Shown one piece after another: positions 13,568-24,060 of a stretch of 64,000 nucleotides of DNA. Positions within the stretch are counted from its first letter, which is position 1; each line of letters starts with the position of its first letter. The notes beneath the pieces were generated by a model that ran no database searches, was not told the origin of the DNA, and worked only from the letters and a program-made list of their open reading frames with translations. Both the position numbers and the translations under genes were made by a program. Source of the DNA: Hydractinia symbiolongicarpus (lineage: Eukaryota; Cnidaria; Hydrozoa; Anthoathecata; Hydractiniidae); the NCBI RefSeq assembly GCF_029227915.1, contig NC_079878.1, forward strand, positions 24,143,501 to 24,207,500, read 5' to 3'.

Positions 13568-15465
13568 CTAAATTTCAGTAGAACAACATTACTGTAGAAA
13601 ACTAATTTTCAAGAATTTAACAACAGTAAACATAGAAAAATTTTAAAGCTGGTTTTGTTTTGTTTTACTATCACAAAATCACTTTCAGTACACTTGCTGA
13701 CAAAATCAGTTGAAGTTTTGTTTTCAAATCTAGCAAATTAAAAGAAGCACCTGTTGTCTGTTAAGATGTTTCAATACAAAAATAACACAAGAAAAAATTA
13801 TATATAATATTTATTTTTTAAAGTGACTATGTCTAAAATAATAAAATTTATAACAGTGAAACATCATCTTATTCTGCAGAAGATATTTATTTCAAAACAT
13901 GGTAAAAAAATACTATTAGACAATCGCAAGAAGCACAGTTTATTCTTCTTTCCCTTTGCTCCTTTGCTTCGTTTATTCAGATGAGTTTGTTTAAATTTCT
14001 GCGAACTTACGTCACACAAGTTATCAAGACACTAGTTATCAAGACACTATCATGGCATGCCGTATTGGAAATTTATTTCAATTAATTTTAAATGTAACTT
14101 TGAAAAGAGGCTTTACCCTGTCAAGAGTTTCATTGCATCACAGAGAAACCTTTGTAGATTGTAGTATACATGTGTTAACTATATATATATAACAGAATGA
14201 AGTGTAAAGTGTAATGGTGAATGAAGTGTAAACCTGTGCCTAAGTGGTCAACTTCACACAGTTGATCAGTTTGCAAAGGTATCTGGTTTGCAAATCATTA
14301 TGTAAATTTTAAGTATGGCGGAGCTATGTAAACGTTGTAAATGGAGGTAAAAGTGAACTTCTTTTTAACAAATTAACAGTAAATTTGGCATGTTAAGTCA
14401 GGCAAGAGTTGTCGTATTGAATATATAATATATAATGCATATTTAAAAAAAGATAAATTCGATTGTTTATATTTTTAACAGGAGCTCTTTCAGCTTTGGC
14501 ATTTGTGTGGCAGGAAAAAAGATGGGGGCGCTAGGTAAAGCAAAGCTATTATCAGTCCATTTCTTCACTTGAAGACATTCTTAGGACTTTAAATGAATTT
14601 AAATAATCCAGTATCATTTTTCCCTTTTTGATATTTTAAGTAAGACTGACCAGACAAGTTGTAAAACATTCGAAACTTTGTTGGTAGCTATTAAAAATTG
14701 AAAATTACCGTTCGCAATGCCTTTGTAGCTCATCTCATCAGCCTACTAGTTGGAGTAAGCTAGCTAGCTTACTGATTTATTTGTCAATAACTCATAAAAA
14801 ACATCCTGTCTTCTTTAAGAACTTTGCATTTCAAAATCACAGCTAAATCGATTTTCTCCCTCCCCAAATACATTGGCTGTTATTATCACATTTTCTCACG
14901 GACACCTTCCTTCATCTGCCATTTCCTGGTTGCCCTGCAGTGAACTGAGAGAACGGGTCCTCAGGTCGCACAGGACGGCCGCCTGGCTTTTGTATTATTT
15001 TTTGCAATGGACCAGAGATAAACGCGAAAATCGGTTGAGTTGTTCGCGTGTCCATTTAATTTGCTTCGTGAAAACTCCTTTGTCACTGTTAGTGATTTCT
15101 TTCACTTAATTTCATAGTATTTTTCTAAACATTTATGCTTGAAAGTGTTCTTATTCTGTGCTTTATAATTCGAGTATTTTTTAGTTATTTAATTTACACA
15201 TTACAAATACTTCTGATCCAATTGTATTAATATTAATCTTATTATTCCTGAAATTGTGTACCCAGAAAAGCCTCTTCAGTTTCTATCGGTATTGCTGTCA
15301 ACGAAGGCCTGCGAAGGAGGTCTAGTGCATTTAAAGCTCCCGTTTGAGCTACAAAAGCCGTGCAAGCGCAGCAATCGCTTAACCAGACAACCACCTACGA
15401 TATCAATCCTATTTTCATGCTAAACGCTAAGCAGAAATGACAGATTCACACTTTCTTAGTCTCTG
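13568..15465. other. Intergenic DNA, no supported gene
   Basis: AT-rich sequence with a short direct duplication of gttatcaagacacta near 14018-14050. The open frame at 14873-15109 has no recognisable domain and no splice context. Nothing else is supported. Confidence 0.5.
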
Positions 15466-15536
15466 GCATGACTCCGCGGGTTTGAACCGAAGACCTTCTG
15501 CACTGGAAGCGAACACTCTACCTCAAGGCTACCGGT
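15466..15536 (-). repeat. tRNA-derived SINE head (tRNA-like)
   Basis: Read on the minus strand, this shows a Pol III box B (GGTTCAAACCC) and an upstream box-A-like block (TAGCCTTGAGGTAG) at tRNA spacing. The expected acceptor stem does not pair, so it is not an intact tRNA gene. A tRNA-derived SINE or tRNA pseudogene is the simplest reading. Its body would extend towards about 15300. Confidence 0.45.
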
Positions 15537-15792
15537 CAGTGAATAATAATTTGACATCCGACAAGTTTTGGGCAATCTTACCCACACTAAAATTTATCTT
15601 AATCTTACTTACCAATTTTTTTCTTGAGAAAAAAAAAAGAGAAAATCAGTCAAATTGGAGTCTTGCCATCGCATTTTTTTCTTCTTATTTTTTTAAAATT
15701 GTTCTAATAAAAGAAGTGTAGCTGAAGAAAAATTTGATTTACTAAGCCAAAAACATGTCAAGAATCATGAAGGGAAGTCTGTTATAATAAAA

Positions 15793-15828
15793 TATAAAAC
15801 TGTTCTTAATCATTAGAACAGTTTTATA
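15793..15828. repeat. Perfect 14-bp hairpin
   Basis: tataaaactgttct at 15793-15806 is exactly the reverse complement of 15815-15828, with an 8-nt loop between them. No adjoining gene uses it in an obvious way. It may be the core of a small palindromic MITE. Confidence 0.7.
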
Positions 15829-16250
15829 GAAACAATATGATATGAAATGTGGGATATGATGATGTCTCCTTGTTCCCTGAACAAAAACAGTGCTTTTTAC
15901 GTTTATCACTTGTACTCTGATGAAGTTTCTATCCCCACGCTTTAGGTTCAGATTTAAAGTCTTATCAACAATAACACTAACAATAAATGATAATGATTTC
16001 TTTCAGAGTTTGATTTCCTAAAAACAGATCATACTGGTAGGTTAATAAGTGTATTTGGAATATATGATTACCCCAAATTGTTTTATATTCCCTTAATTTT
16101 ATGTCCCAAAGACGAACAGAAGCAGGTATCTCTTGCGATGATTAGAGTCATTGTCAGCTCAGTATCTTAAATAAAAAAAGCCTATCCTATTCTAAACTTT
16201 TTTATGGTCTACAAAATTAAGATTAAATAATTCCACATGAAGATCGTTTC

Positions 16251-16413
16251 AATATATGGAATCACAGTCCCGATATTTACTTGCACACGCATCTAAGTGA
16301 TTACGTAATGCCCGATGCGCGCGGAGAAATGGAGGTAAAAATGTAAACAAACTAAGTGGAAAAGTTACTTCCATTTATGCGCGCGCAGGAAGAACACGGC
16401 ACTATGATTGAGT
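16251..16413 (-). mobile_element. Short dispersed MITE-like repeat, copy 1
   Basis: The reverse complement of this segment matches 44163-44327 closely along its whole length, from actcaatcatagtgcc to actgtgattcca. Its centre carries an imperfect inverted repeat (atggaggtaa ... ttacttccat). It is about 165 bp and non-coding. It is best read as a small non-autonomous element. Confidence 0.75.
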
Positions 16414-17210
16414 GCATATGAGCCTATTGAGAAAATGCAAGAAAATGGGTTTAACAAGAGTTGACCACTTGTGAAATAGATACAAAAGAAGATTTCGATT
16501 TTTCGTTGACTTTATTACTTGAAAGTAGATAACTTGGAAATTTCAGCCTTTCTTAACCGAAAGCAACACTACCAGAGCAATGCCCTTTCCACTAGAAAAT
16601 ATTTCAATTGCTAAAAATCTGTTTGTAGTTATAAACATACAAAGAGTAAGTATATTGTTGAAGGCGATATGTTAATTCTGTAAGATGTTTGTCATGTAAC
16701 ATCTATCTTTCGTTTAGAAAATCCCAATTATTTCATTGAAGAATGAATTTAAACTATTACAATTTACACTCAGCTACATTTTACCTGTTAATATATACTT
16801 TTTCGACCATTAGAGTTTGCTGAAAAGAAAGTTTTTACATCAAAAATTACATTCTTTTTATAAGCTCGATTTACTGCGTACTTGAATCAACCCTAAATAT
16901 CAAAATTTCAAATAAGCACCCAGGGCGCTTAATCGAGCATTTACGGTTAATGTTAAGCATGTAAGTCCTGTTTAAAAGAATCGCAACAGTTATAAATCTA
17001 CTAATAACATTTCTACACACTAGTTAACAAAGTTTCTGTGATAATAAGTTGTACCCTGTATGATTTTTATGTTTAGTTTAAAGTATAATTTCTCCGATTG
17101 CTTTCTGCCTCGCAATAAATTAAAAAGTTGTGGTTGTCAGTATCATTATTTTCTTTTAAACTAGTTACTAGTATAATCATTTTTTTTAGATCTTTTTAAA
17201 TAAAACATCA

Positions 17211-17285
17211 TAAAAACAACAACTACCACAACAACAACAGCTACAACGACGACAATAATAACAAACAACAACAAAAAACAATAAC
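17211..17285. repeat. CAA/ACA low-complexity tract
   Basis: An imperfect run of aac, aca and acg triplets lies just outside the left end of the large TIR-bounded element. It is not coding. Confidence 0.7.
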
Positions 17286-17414
17286 ATCAAATTCAAAGCT
17301 TTCCAATTGAAAATAATGCTGCTCTCAAGATATTTTACTTAAAATCGTTGCTTACAATATATTTCTTTATATTTTATCTTTAATTTTTAATGGATACCTT
17401 TACCCAGTGGGCAC

Positions 17415-17890
17415 ACGACGTCTTTTCAACGTTGATTAGACGTTGAATTCTGGTCGCGACGTCGCAACCAACATTCAACGTCTAATCAACGTTGGGTCTG
17501 CAACGTCGATGCAACCGACGTAAATTCAACGTCTTTTCAACGTTGCCCTCCGACATGAATACAACGTCGCATCATCGACGTCTTTTCAACGTCGTTTCCA
17601 CAACGTTGTTTCAACCGACGTGATATCAACGTTGATACAACGTCGAAAAAAGACGTTGTTTCAACGATCGTAAAACCGACGTTTATTCAACGTCGTACTG
17701 CAACGTTGATTCAACCGACGTCTTATCGACGTTTATTCAACGTCACTCCCGCAACGTTGATTCAACCGACGTCTATTCAACGTCGCACCCGCAACGTTGA
17801 TTCAACCGACGTCTTATCGACGTTTATTCAACGTTGCACTGCAACGTTGATTCAACCGACGTCTTATCGACGTTTATTCAACGTTGCACC
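17415..17890. repeat. Left subterminal array of ACGT-centred repeats
   Basis: Imperfect repetition of gcaacgttgattcaaccgacgtcttatcgacg and close variants, all built on AACGTT, GACGTC and TCGACG palindromic hexamers. Such subterminal arrays are typical transposase-binding regions. The 63-codon frame at 17706-17897 is only the repeat read as protein. Confidence 0.85.
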
Positions 17891-18597
17891 AAATTAACTT
17901 TTTACCGAGAATCTGTTCCGTTCAAATCTTATTTGTTTTAGTTCGTCTCACACTGGCCTGCAAAGTTATATCTCAAACAGACGTTCATAGAAGTGTTCCA
18001 AACTGTCCAACAAAATAACGAAGCGTACTCGGTGTTTGTTAAAGATCGTCATAAACTAGAAATAAAGAACGCACGTTTTACTTAATTTTTTTGTAATTTG
18101 TCAGCGATTGGATATATTAATGCCGACGTTATGTTGTTTTTCATATATATCGCTAATTTTACTGCAGTTTTACTACTTCAAAATATTACCATTTGTTTGC
18201 AACTTTACAGCCGCATCTATGTACTTTTTTACATAAGAGCCGAATGTGCATTCATTCTCTTATGCTATGTTAAAACTTTTGTGACATAACATCAGAGAAT
18301 GAATGAACACAAACATGAAATGTACACAAAACATTCAATGGATTTTTTTTCAACAGAGCGTACCAAACGTTCGATTTATTTTTTGTAATATTTATCAGGG
18401 GGTTTTTGTCCTCGTATTTTGAGAGAAACAAATATTTCAACTTGTATTATGGATGTGAGACATTTAAAATACAATCCATTTTGTCAAATTATAATTTATA
18501 ATACAATAATAACTGTTTATTTACTTCGCTTTCACATATTTAAACCTTTACTTTGTCGCATGTAATATCCCTCCTAGTCATTGGCGGGAAACTTTCG

Positions 18598-18672
18598 ATG
18601 AGGAAATTCGCGCCTAAGCCCCTAAGAAGTTCGTATCAACTCACAAGGCGAAAAGGGCGAAGAACCACAGAC
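18598..18672 (+). CDS. Candidate first coding exon inside the TIR element
   Basis: An ATG opens 25 codons reading MRKFAPKPLRSSYQLTRR and then a further basic stretch, ending exactly at a GTGAGT donor (phase 0). The peptide is strongly basic, as expected for a DNA-binding or nuclear N-terminus. I could not find the matching second exon, although a link to the kinase exon at 20193 or to 21724 is possible. The sequence alone does not prove transcription. Confidence 0.4.
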
Positions 18673-19417
18673 GTGAGTAAAGTATTTCTGTACAGCATAT
18701 GCTAATTCGTAAACTTTGCTTCGGTAGCATTCGTAGCAGAATCTAAAGAAAGAAAAAGTTAGCTAAAATTTTCACGCATATTTATTTGACACATTCTAGA
18801 AATAAATCGTTTGACCCTAAATTATTTTAAATCAAATTTTTCCATGTCGGCAAAAAATTGCCGAAGTGATGTTATTTGTCTGCATGTCAACAAGTCGACA
18901 TTTCAGTACAAGAGAGATGGGGATTCTTCAGAATGTAAGAAAAATTTATTTCCAGAGACTTATCTCTAAAAAAACAATGCTAGCTAGATTTCTCAAAAAA
19001 TATTTAATGGATATAATGCCCAGGCTGAGGTGGTCTTACTTTTTTAATGTTCCAGCCTGGTATTGTTATTTTGTATTTCCAGCTTTTTTTATTATTTTAC
19101 AGTACATTACACATACTTGCAATCCAAAAATTTTGGCGGGAAGAAAATTTGGCAGATAACAAAAAAAATTAAATTTGGCGGAGAACAAAATTTATTAATT
19201 TTGGCGGGAATTTAATTTGACGGATAACGTAAAACTCATTAAAAATATGAAAGATTGTTTGTTTCTTTGTAAATCATGTGACAACATTAGTTTTTACTAT
19301 CTCGCCTGCGAGGATAGTATTGGTTTCCAACTCGTAACTGGCTAACTATGTCCCAAATGGTCAATTGCAACGTCACAGATTTAAACTTCGTACCTAAACT
19401 CTCTAAGTACTTAGAAG

Positions 19418-20075
19418 TCATCTAAATGACGTTTCAGACCAAAATTGGTATTTGTTTTCGACAAAATTTGGCACAGTTAACAAAAAAAGTATGCTGAACA
19501 TAATGGTGACATCAAAATTTTGATTTTTTGTCACCTAAATGTCATTTTAGGCCAAAATTGGTCTGAAAATTAAAACTACTTCATTTTCGACCAAATTTGG
19601 CACAGTTAACAAATAAAGTATGCTGAACATAATGGTGACATCAAAATTTTGATTTTTTGTCACCTAAATGTCATTTTAGGCCAAAATTGGTCCGAAAATT
19701 AAAACTACTTTACTTTCGACAAAATTTGGCTCAGTTAATAAGAAAAGTATGCTGAACATGATGGTGACATCAAAATTTGGATTTTTTGTCACCTAAATGT
19801 CATTTTAGGCCAAAATTGGTCCGAAAATTAAAACTACTTTATTTTCGACAAAATTTGGCTCAATTAACAAGAAAAGTATGCTGAACATGATGGTAACTTC
19901 AAAATTTGGATTTTTTGTCACCTAAATGTCATTTTAGGCCAAAATTAGCCCAAAAATTAAAACTACTTTATTTTCGACAACATTTGGCACAGTTAACAAA
20001 AAAGGTATACTGAACATGATAGTGACATCAAAGTGTTAATTTTTTGTCACCTAAATGCCGTTTAAGACCATAAAC
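19418..20075 (+). repeat. 129-bp tandem repeat array, about five copies
   Basis: The phrase tcacctaaatgtcattttag recurs at 19531, 19660, 19789, 19918 and (diverged) 20047, a constant 129-bp spacing. A partial diverged copy begins at 19418. Each unit also carries gccaaaattgg and agttaacaa..aagtatgctgaacat. No long open frame is maintained, so this is a non-coding minisatellite placed just before the kinase-like exon. Confidence 0.9.
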
Positions 20076-20192
20076 GTTTCAATCGCGCCACTGTAACCAT
20101 GAATGATAGGCTGTATTTTTTGTTAGCAGAAATTGTAGAATTGGGTCGCATTGTCGATGTTTCATAGTTGTGCATTTTTAATAGCGAGATAG

Positions 20193-20512
20193 TTTATGCA
20201 GCGCCTAAGATAATTGATTTTGGAAAAGCAACCTTGGTGGAAGACCCAGTCCGTTACTCTATAAAACCCGGGACTCCAAAGCATCAAAGATACAACACCA
20301 TTCACAGACACCTGGCATTCGAATTGCGCAATGTACCTGGCTCATATGTCTCCTGTGAAACAGATGTATATACATTGGGATACAACTTTGAAAGTATTGC
20401 TAAACATGTTGCATCAGAAAAGCTTTTGATGATTGCAACAAACATGTTAAAAAACAAACCACATGAGAGACCTTTGTTGTCTCAATTGCTTATTCAACTC
20501 AGTAGATTATAA
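20193..20512 (+). CDS. Protein kinase-like C-lobe exon, truncated
   Basis: An open frame ending at TAA 20512 encodes PKIIDFGKA, the metal-binding DFG loop of protein kinases. It continues to a degenerate activation segment (LAFELRNVPGSYVS in place of APE) and the SxxTDVYTLGY F-helix Asp-Val region. The end is HERPLLSQLL, the canonical C-terminal Arg-Pro motif. About 105 residues cover only subdomains VII-XI; the N-lobe with its Lys and Glu and the HRD loop are not visible upstream. A splice acceptor (gcgagatag, ending 20192) precedes the frame in phase 1. A polyadenylation signal, AATAAA, lies at 20569. Kinases of this style with shortened lobes are common near cnidarian transposons as far as I recall. 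It may be a captured host kinase or a transposon cargo gene, and it is probably inactive here. Confidence 0.7.
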
Positions 20513-20568
20513 TAATTTATATATTATTCAGCTCGATTTTTATTGAGCACTCTATGTAAAAACAAAAC

Positions 20569-20574
20569 AATAAA
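20569..20574 (+). terminator. Polyadenylation signal after the kinase-like exon
   Basis: AATAAA lies 57 nt after the kinase-like stop codon, in a TA-rich context, at a spacing usual for a 3' end. Confidence 0.4.
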
Positions 20575-20693
20575 ATATTTATATTTTATTCTACATATAT
20601 ATTTATTGTCAGAATTTTTTGCGAATTTGCATTGCATTCGAGAAATTAAGTCTCCCAAAAATTTTCATTGACTGATTTGCGAAATTAATGCAT

Positions 20694-21215
20694 GCCTGGC
20701 ATATGCAAGCATACGTTTACTAATTTATTTGAAGATATAACTTTTGATTCAATAACCATTTAAATTTTTTGCTATTTTGCTTTCATGTGCACCAGTTATG
20801 CTTGACACATACAGGTGGTTGGAGCATGCTGACAGGCTGCCTTATAAGAGGGCGTGCCTGGCACATGCAAGCATACTTATAGCAATCTATTTGAAGATAT
20901 AACTTTTGATTCAATAACCATTTAAAATTTTTGCTATTTTGCTTTCATGTGCACCAGTTATGCTTGACACATACAGGTGGTTGGAGCATGCTGACAGGCT
21001 GCCTTATAAGAGGGCGTGCCTGGCACATGCAAGCATACTTATAGCAATCTATTTGAAGATATAACTTTTGATTCAATAACCATTTAAAATTTTTGCTATT
21101 TTGCTTTCATGTGCACCAGTTATGCTTGACACATACAGGTGGTTGGAGCATGCTAACAGGCTGCCTTATAAGAGGGCGTGCCTGGCATATGCAAGCATTT
21201 ATAGCAATCTATTCG
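20694..21215 (+). repeat. 162-bp tandem repeat array, three copies plus a fragment
   Basis: The phrase gcctggca(c/t)atgcaagcat starts at 20694, 20856, 21018 and 21180, exactly 162 bp apart. The copies are nearly identical, so amplification is recent. One block of the unit (aacaggctgccttat to gcgtgcctggcac) also occurs once at 22350-22390, inside a longer open frame. The array therefore seems to derive from that unique sequence plus its neighbour. Confidence 0.92.
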
Positions 21216-21723
21216 AAAACATTGTGACAAAAAAATATATAGCTGAAGCTAAATATCAAGTATTTAGTAATTCTTAGTTATAAATCATCATATTTAAAAA
21301 GCTGCATGTTTTGTTCCAAAGCCCATGTAAATTCTTTTAATTTGTTTTGACTTAAAAAATCCAACTTTTCATGAAAAAGGCATATTGACTAAAATTTAAT
21401 CCCGCGAAATATCTGAACTCGATCGATTCGCAAAAAATTGTGACATTTAAGTACTTGAAAGACATTCATAACTATGCAGAAGTGAAAATGCTGATAAATA
21501 AACGTAGAGGATTGAAAACTTATGATTGTATTGTCTGCTTGAAGGTTCCTTCAATTAAAGTGCTAATCCAAACCGACAAGTTTGTATTAAGTTTTTCCCG
21601 CCATTTCGAGGGGTCGACGTTCAGGGGGAAAAATACACATTAATCTGAGGAAATCTATTTGTCCAGCTGTTGTACTGTAAACTACCTCCATCAATATGTG
21701 ATAAGAATTTTGTTACGTTGTAG

Positions 21724-21848
21724 AAACTGTTATCAAACATCAAAAGAATGCGACAGAAGGAGAAGTTCGTGCGTGTACGGCATCAATCCTTAAATATGCA
21801 CCTGATAGATGTGGAGGAGCGGGAAGAACTAATGCCGAAGAAAATTAA
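21724..21848 (+). CDS. Candidate terminal coding exon inside the TIR element
   Basis: An open frame of about 41 codons, preceded by a possible acceptor (gttgtag), reads ETVIKHQKNATEGEVRACTA followed by ILKYAPDRCGGAGR, and stops at TAA 21848. The amino-acid composition is protein-like. The segment is too short to assign. It lies after the kinase-like polyadenylation site, so it belongs to a different transcript or was moved by rearrangement. Confidence 0.35.
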
Positions 21849-22015
21849 ATCGATTAATTTTTAAATAATTTACAACTTTTATATCAGAGAGGATTATAAA
21901 TTTTTCAAGCGCCGTAATAAATTCTTCTAGCTTATATTAATTTTGATTGGGTGGCAGAAAATTAGAATGGCAAAATGTTAAAGTGATTTTAGCTCAACAA
22001 TTTTTAGTGTTTCTA

Positions 22016-22487
22016 CTAGAGATCGGACTTGTGACTAGTAAAAGTATGGAATATGCATGAGTGGGTGCTTTTTTTAAGGAAATACAGTGCTAATATAATA
22101 TTCATTATATTTTTATTGTAATTTTCAACCTCGATTCCTGGACTTCTTGCACCTGGTGAGGACGGTGGCTTTTCACACTTTTTATAAAGTATAGCATCAT
22201 GATCGTATTTATTCGCATCTGGTATCCTTAACAAACACCCTTGTATTCAACTCTGACTTCATTAAGAAAACATACTTTTTCTCTAACCAATGCTTGATTA
22301 AAGACTTCGGTGCAACAGTTTTGCTTGACACTTTAGGTGATTTGAGCATACTAACAGGCTGCCTTATCAGGAGGCGTGCCTGGCACATGAAATCGCAGCT
22401 ATAAATTTGCAAATACTGCACGTTTAACAACCTCGTCATTGCTGCGTTACATTTTTTGCATTGGGTTGGAACGCTGGAGATTCTCAC
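22016..22487 (-). pseudogene. Coding-like minus-strand remnant inside the TIR element
   Basis: Two overlapping minus-strand frames (22487-22209 and 22234-22016) share the junction near 22220. The first contains a CKKC pair and a Lys-rich stretch with LIKHWLEKKYVFLMKS; the second contains PPSSPGARSPGIEVENY. They could be two exons of a transposon protein, possibly a transposase accessory domain, but no family is recognised. The first frame includes the single-copy version of the 162-bp repeat core. Confidence 0.3.
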
Positions 22488-22839
22488 ATAGTACCAGTTG
22501 TGAATACTTGAAATATCGTTTTTATATTTTGTATTATAAAACTCCGTTAAGTTTCATTTAGGAAGTTTTCAGCGGAGAAGTTGTATATACTGCCTATGTT
22601 TATAATAAAAAAATGACATATCGTAGAAATGATTTTATTTCTTTTTCGCAATAACCATGTACAAATAACGTAACACAAATATAAGCGTCGGAATCATGCT
22701 AGGGAATAGATACATGGACATGTAAACTATGGACATATAAAACTGAAGCCACAATGGCGATTATGATTTGATTCGGTCAAGTTTGTCTGTTTCTTAAGGT
22801 TGAAAAGACGCTGAATAACGGTTGCGAGAGCATTTCCAA

Positions 22840-23310
22840 ACGACGTTGATTAGACGTTGTTAGACGTTTTTTCAACGTTGAAAAGACGTTGCGAGAAGTT
22901 ATTTCAATGTTTAAAAGACGTAGCGAGACGTTGTTTCAACGTTGAAGAGACGTTGCAGGACGTTGTTTCAACGTAGCTTGCGACGTTGAAAAGACGTTGA
23001 TTTTACGTTGCAAATGAAAGTTTTTTTGACGTCTTTTTCCGACGTCTATTCAACGTCGGACATCAACGTCTTTTCAACGTTGAAACAACGTCCTGCAACG
23101 TTGTTTCAACGTTGAAAAGACGTTGCGAGACGTTGTTTCAACGTTGAAAAGACGTTGCGAGACGTTGTTTCAACGTTGAAAAGACGTTGATGTCCGACGT
23201 TGAATAGACGTCGGAAAAAGACGTCAAAAAAACTTTCATTTGCAACGTAAAATCAACGTCTTTTCAACGTCGCAAGCAACGTCTTTTCAACGTTGATTCA
23301 ACGTTGAAGT
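22840..23310. repeat. Right subterminal ACGT-repeat array with a 112-bp-arm perfect palindrome
   Basis: Repeated gacgttgtttcaacgttgaaaa units fill this end. Bases 22981-23092 are the exact reverse complement of 23161-23272 around a 68-bp centre, so the region can fold into a very long hairpin. The pairing continues outward with one mismatch. The hexamers match those of the left array, which supports their role as the paired ends of one element. Confidence 0.88.
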
Positions 23311-23769
23311 GCCCACTGGGTATTTAAAAAAAAACAGGCTGTTGATAAAACTACTTACATTTCACCATATAAAGTATTGTAACATCCGCCAAATCCTTTT
23401 CTTAAGATTTCGTGTAACATGTATAAATATTTTTTATTTTTTATTTCACGGTTCAAGTATTCCAGGTTATATTTATTTTAACCCACCTTCCCATGTTTGT
23501 AAACCTTTATGGTTGTGTTACACAACAATTGTAAATAAAACCCACATAGCTATTACGTCCAAAATTCATAAAATGAGGTATAGATACAATTTCCTTCAGA
23601 TCACTTCAATAAAGAGATCTAGAAATAAATAGCGCACGGTAGCTGGAAATTAAATGCAATGTTTTCGTTAGTAACTTGAATTCATGTTTGGCTCGATCAT
23701 GGAAAAATAAAGTTAATTGCAGATAAAAGAGCTTGAAAGGTTGTCTAGGAATTTGAATAATTTTTTAAA

Positions 23770-24060
23770 AATTCTTGATTGGTTCTTTAGAATTTGGACT
23801 AAGAAGATTCACTAATTATGCATGATGTCACAAGTATCCTCTGCGAGGGTGTTATATTTAACATTTTTGACAAGCCATATACAGTTAAAAATGTTTTCTG
23901 GCTGTTAAGTTGGACGCGTTTTGAACATTGTACATAAATTTCAATATTTTTTTACCATAATTATGCTTAATGCTAACTCATGACGCCATAATTTCGCATA
24001 ATTAGCGCAACTTTTAAGACAAATCCTTGATTTTTCGCACGAGGTAACCTTTAACATGTC
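23770..24060 (+). repeat. Dispersed repeat, copy B
   Basis: Diverged copy of the repeat at 8810-9260, with the same block order and orientation (gattggttc, actaattatgcatgatgtcac, aaatttcaatattt, gacgccataatttcgcata). Non-coding. Confidence 0.5.

Larger units (their letters stand above)
17403..23320. mobile_element. 5.9-kb TIR-bounded DNA transposon carrying kinase-like coding remnants
   Basis: CCCAGTGGGCAC at 17403 is matched by its exact reverse complement ending at 23320, and both are flanked outside by TA. The outer bases and the subterminal ACGT-rich arrays (17415-17890 and 22840-23310) are inverted with respect to one another. Between them lie a basic first exon (18598-18672), a 129-bp tandem array, a protein kinase C-lobe exon, a 162-bp tandem array, and two further coding-like pieces (21724-21848 plus; 22016-22487 minus). 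TA duplication fits Tc1/mariner-like or some other DDE superfamilies, but no transposase catalytic core is recognisable. The unit could therefore be non-autonomous or a composite. Confidence 0.7.

Noticed and set aside
15437-15721. 94-codon plus-strand frame
   Set aside because: Runs through the tRNA-like SINE head on the other strand; no protein motif.
18250-18308. Imperfect hairpin cattcattctc...gagaatgaatg
   Set aside because: Arms interrupted; no gene or element boundary is associated with it.
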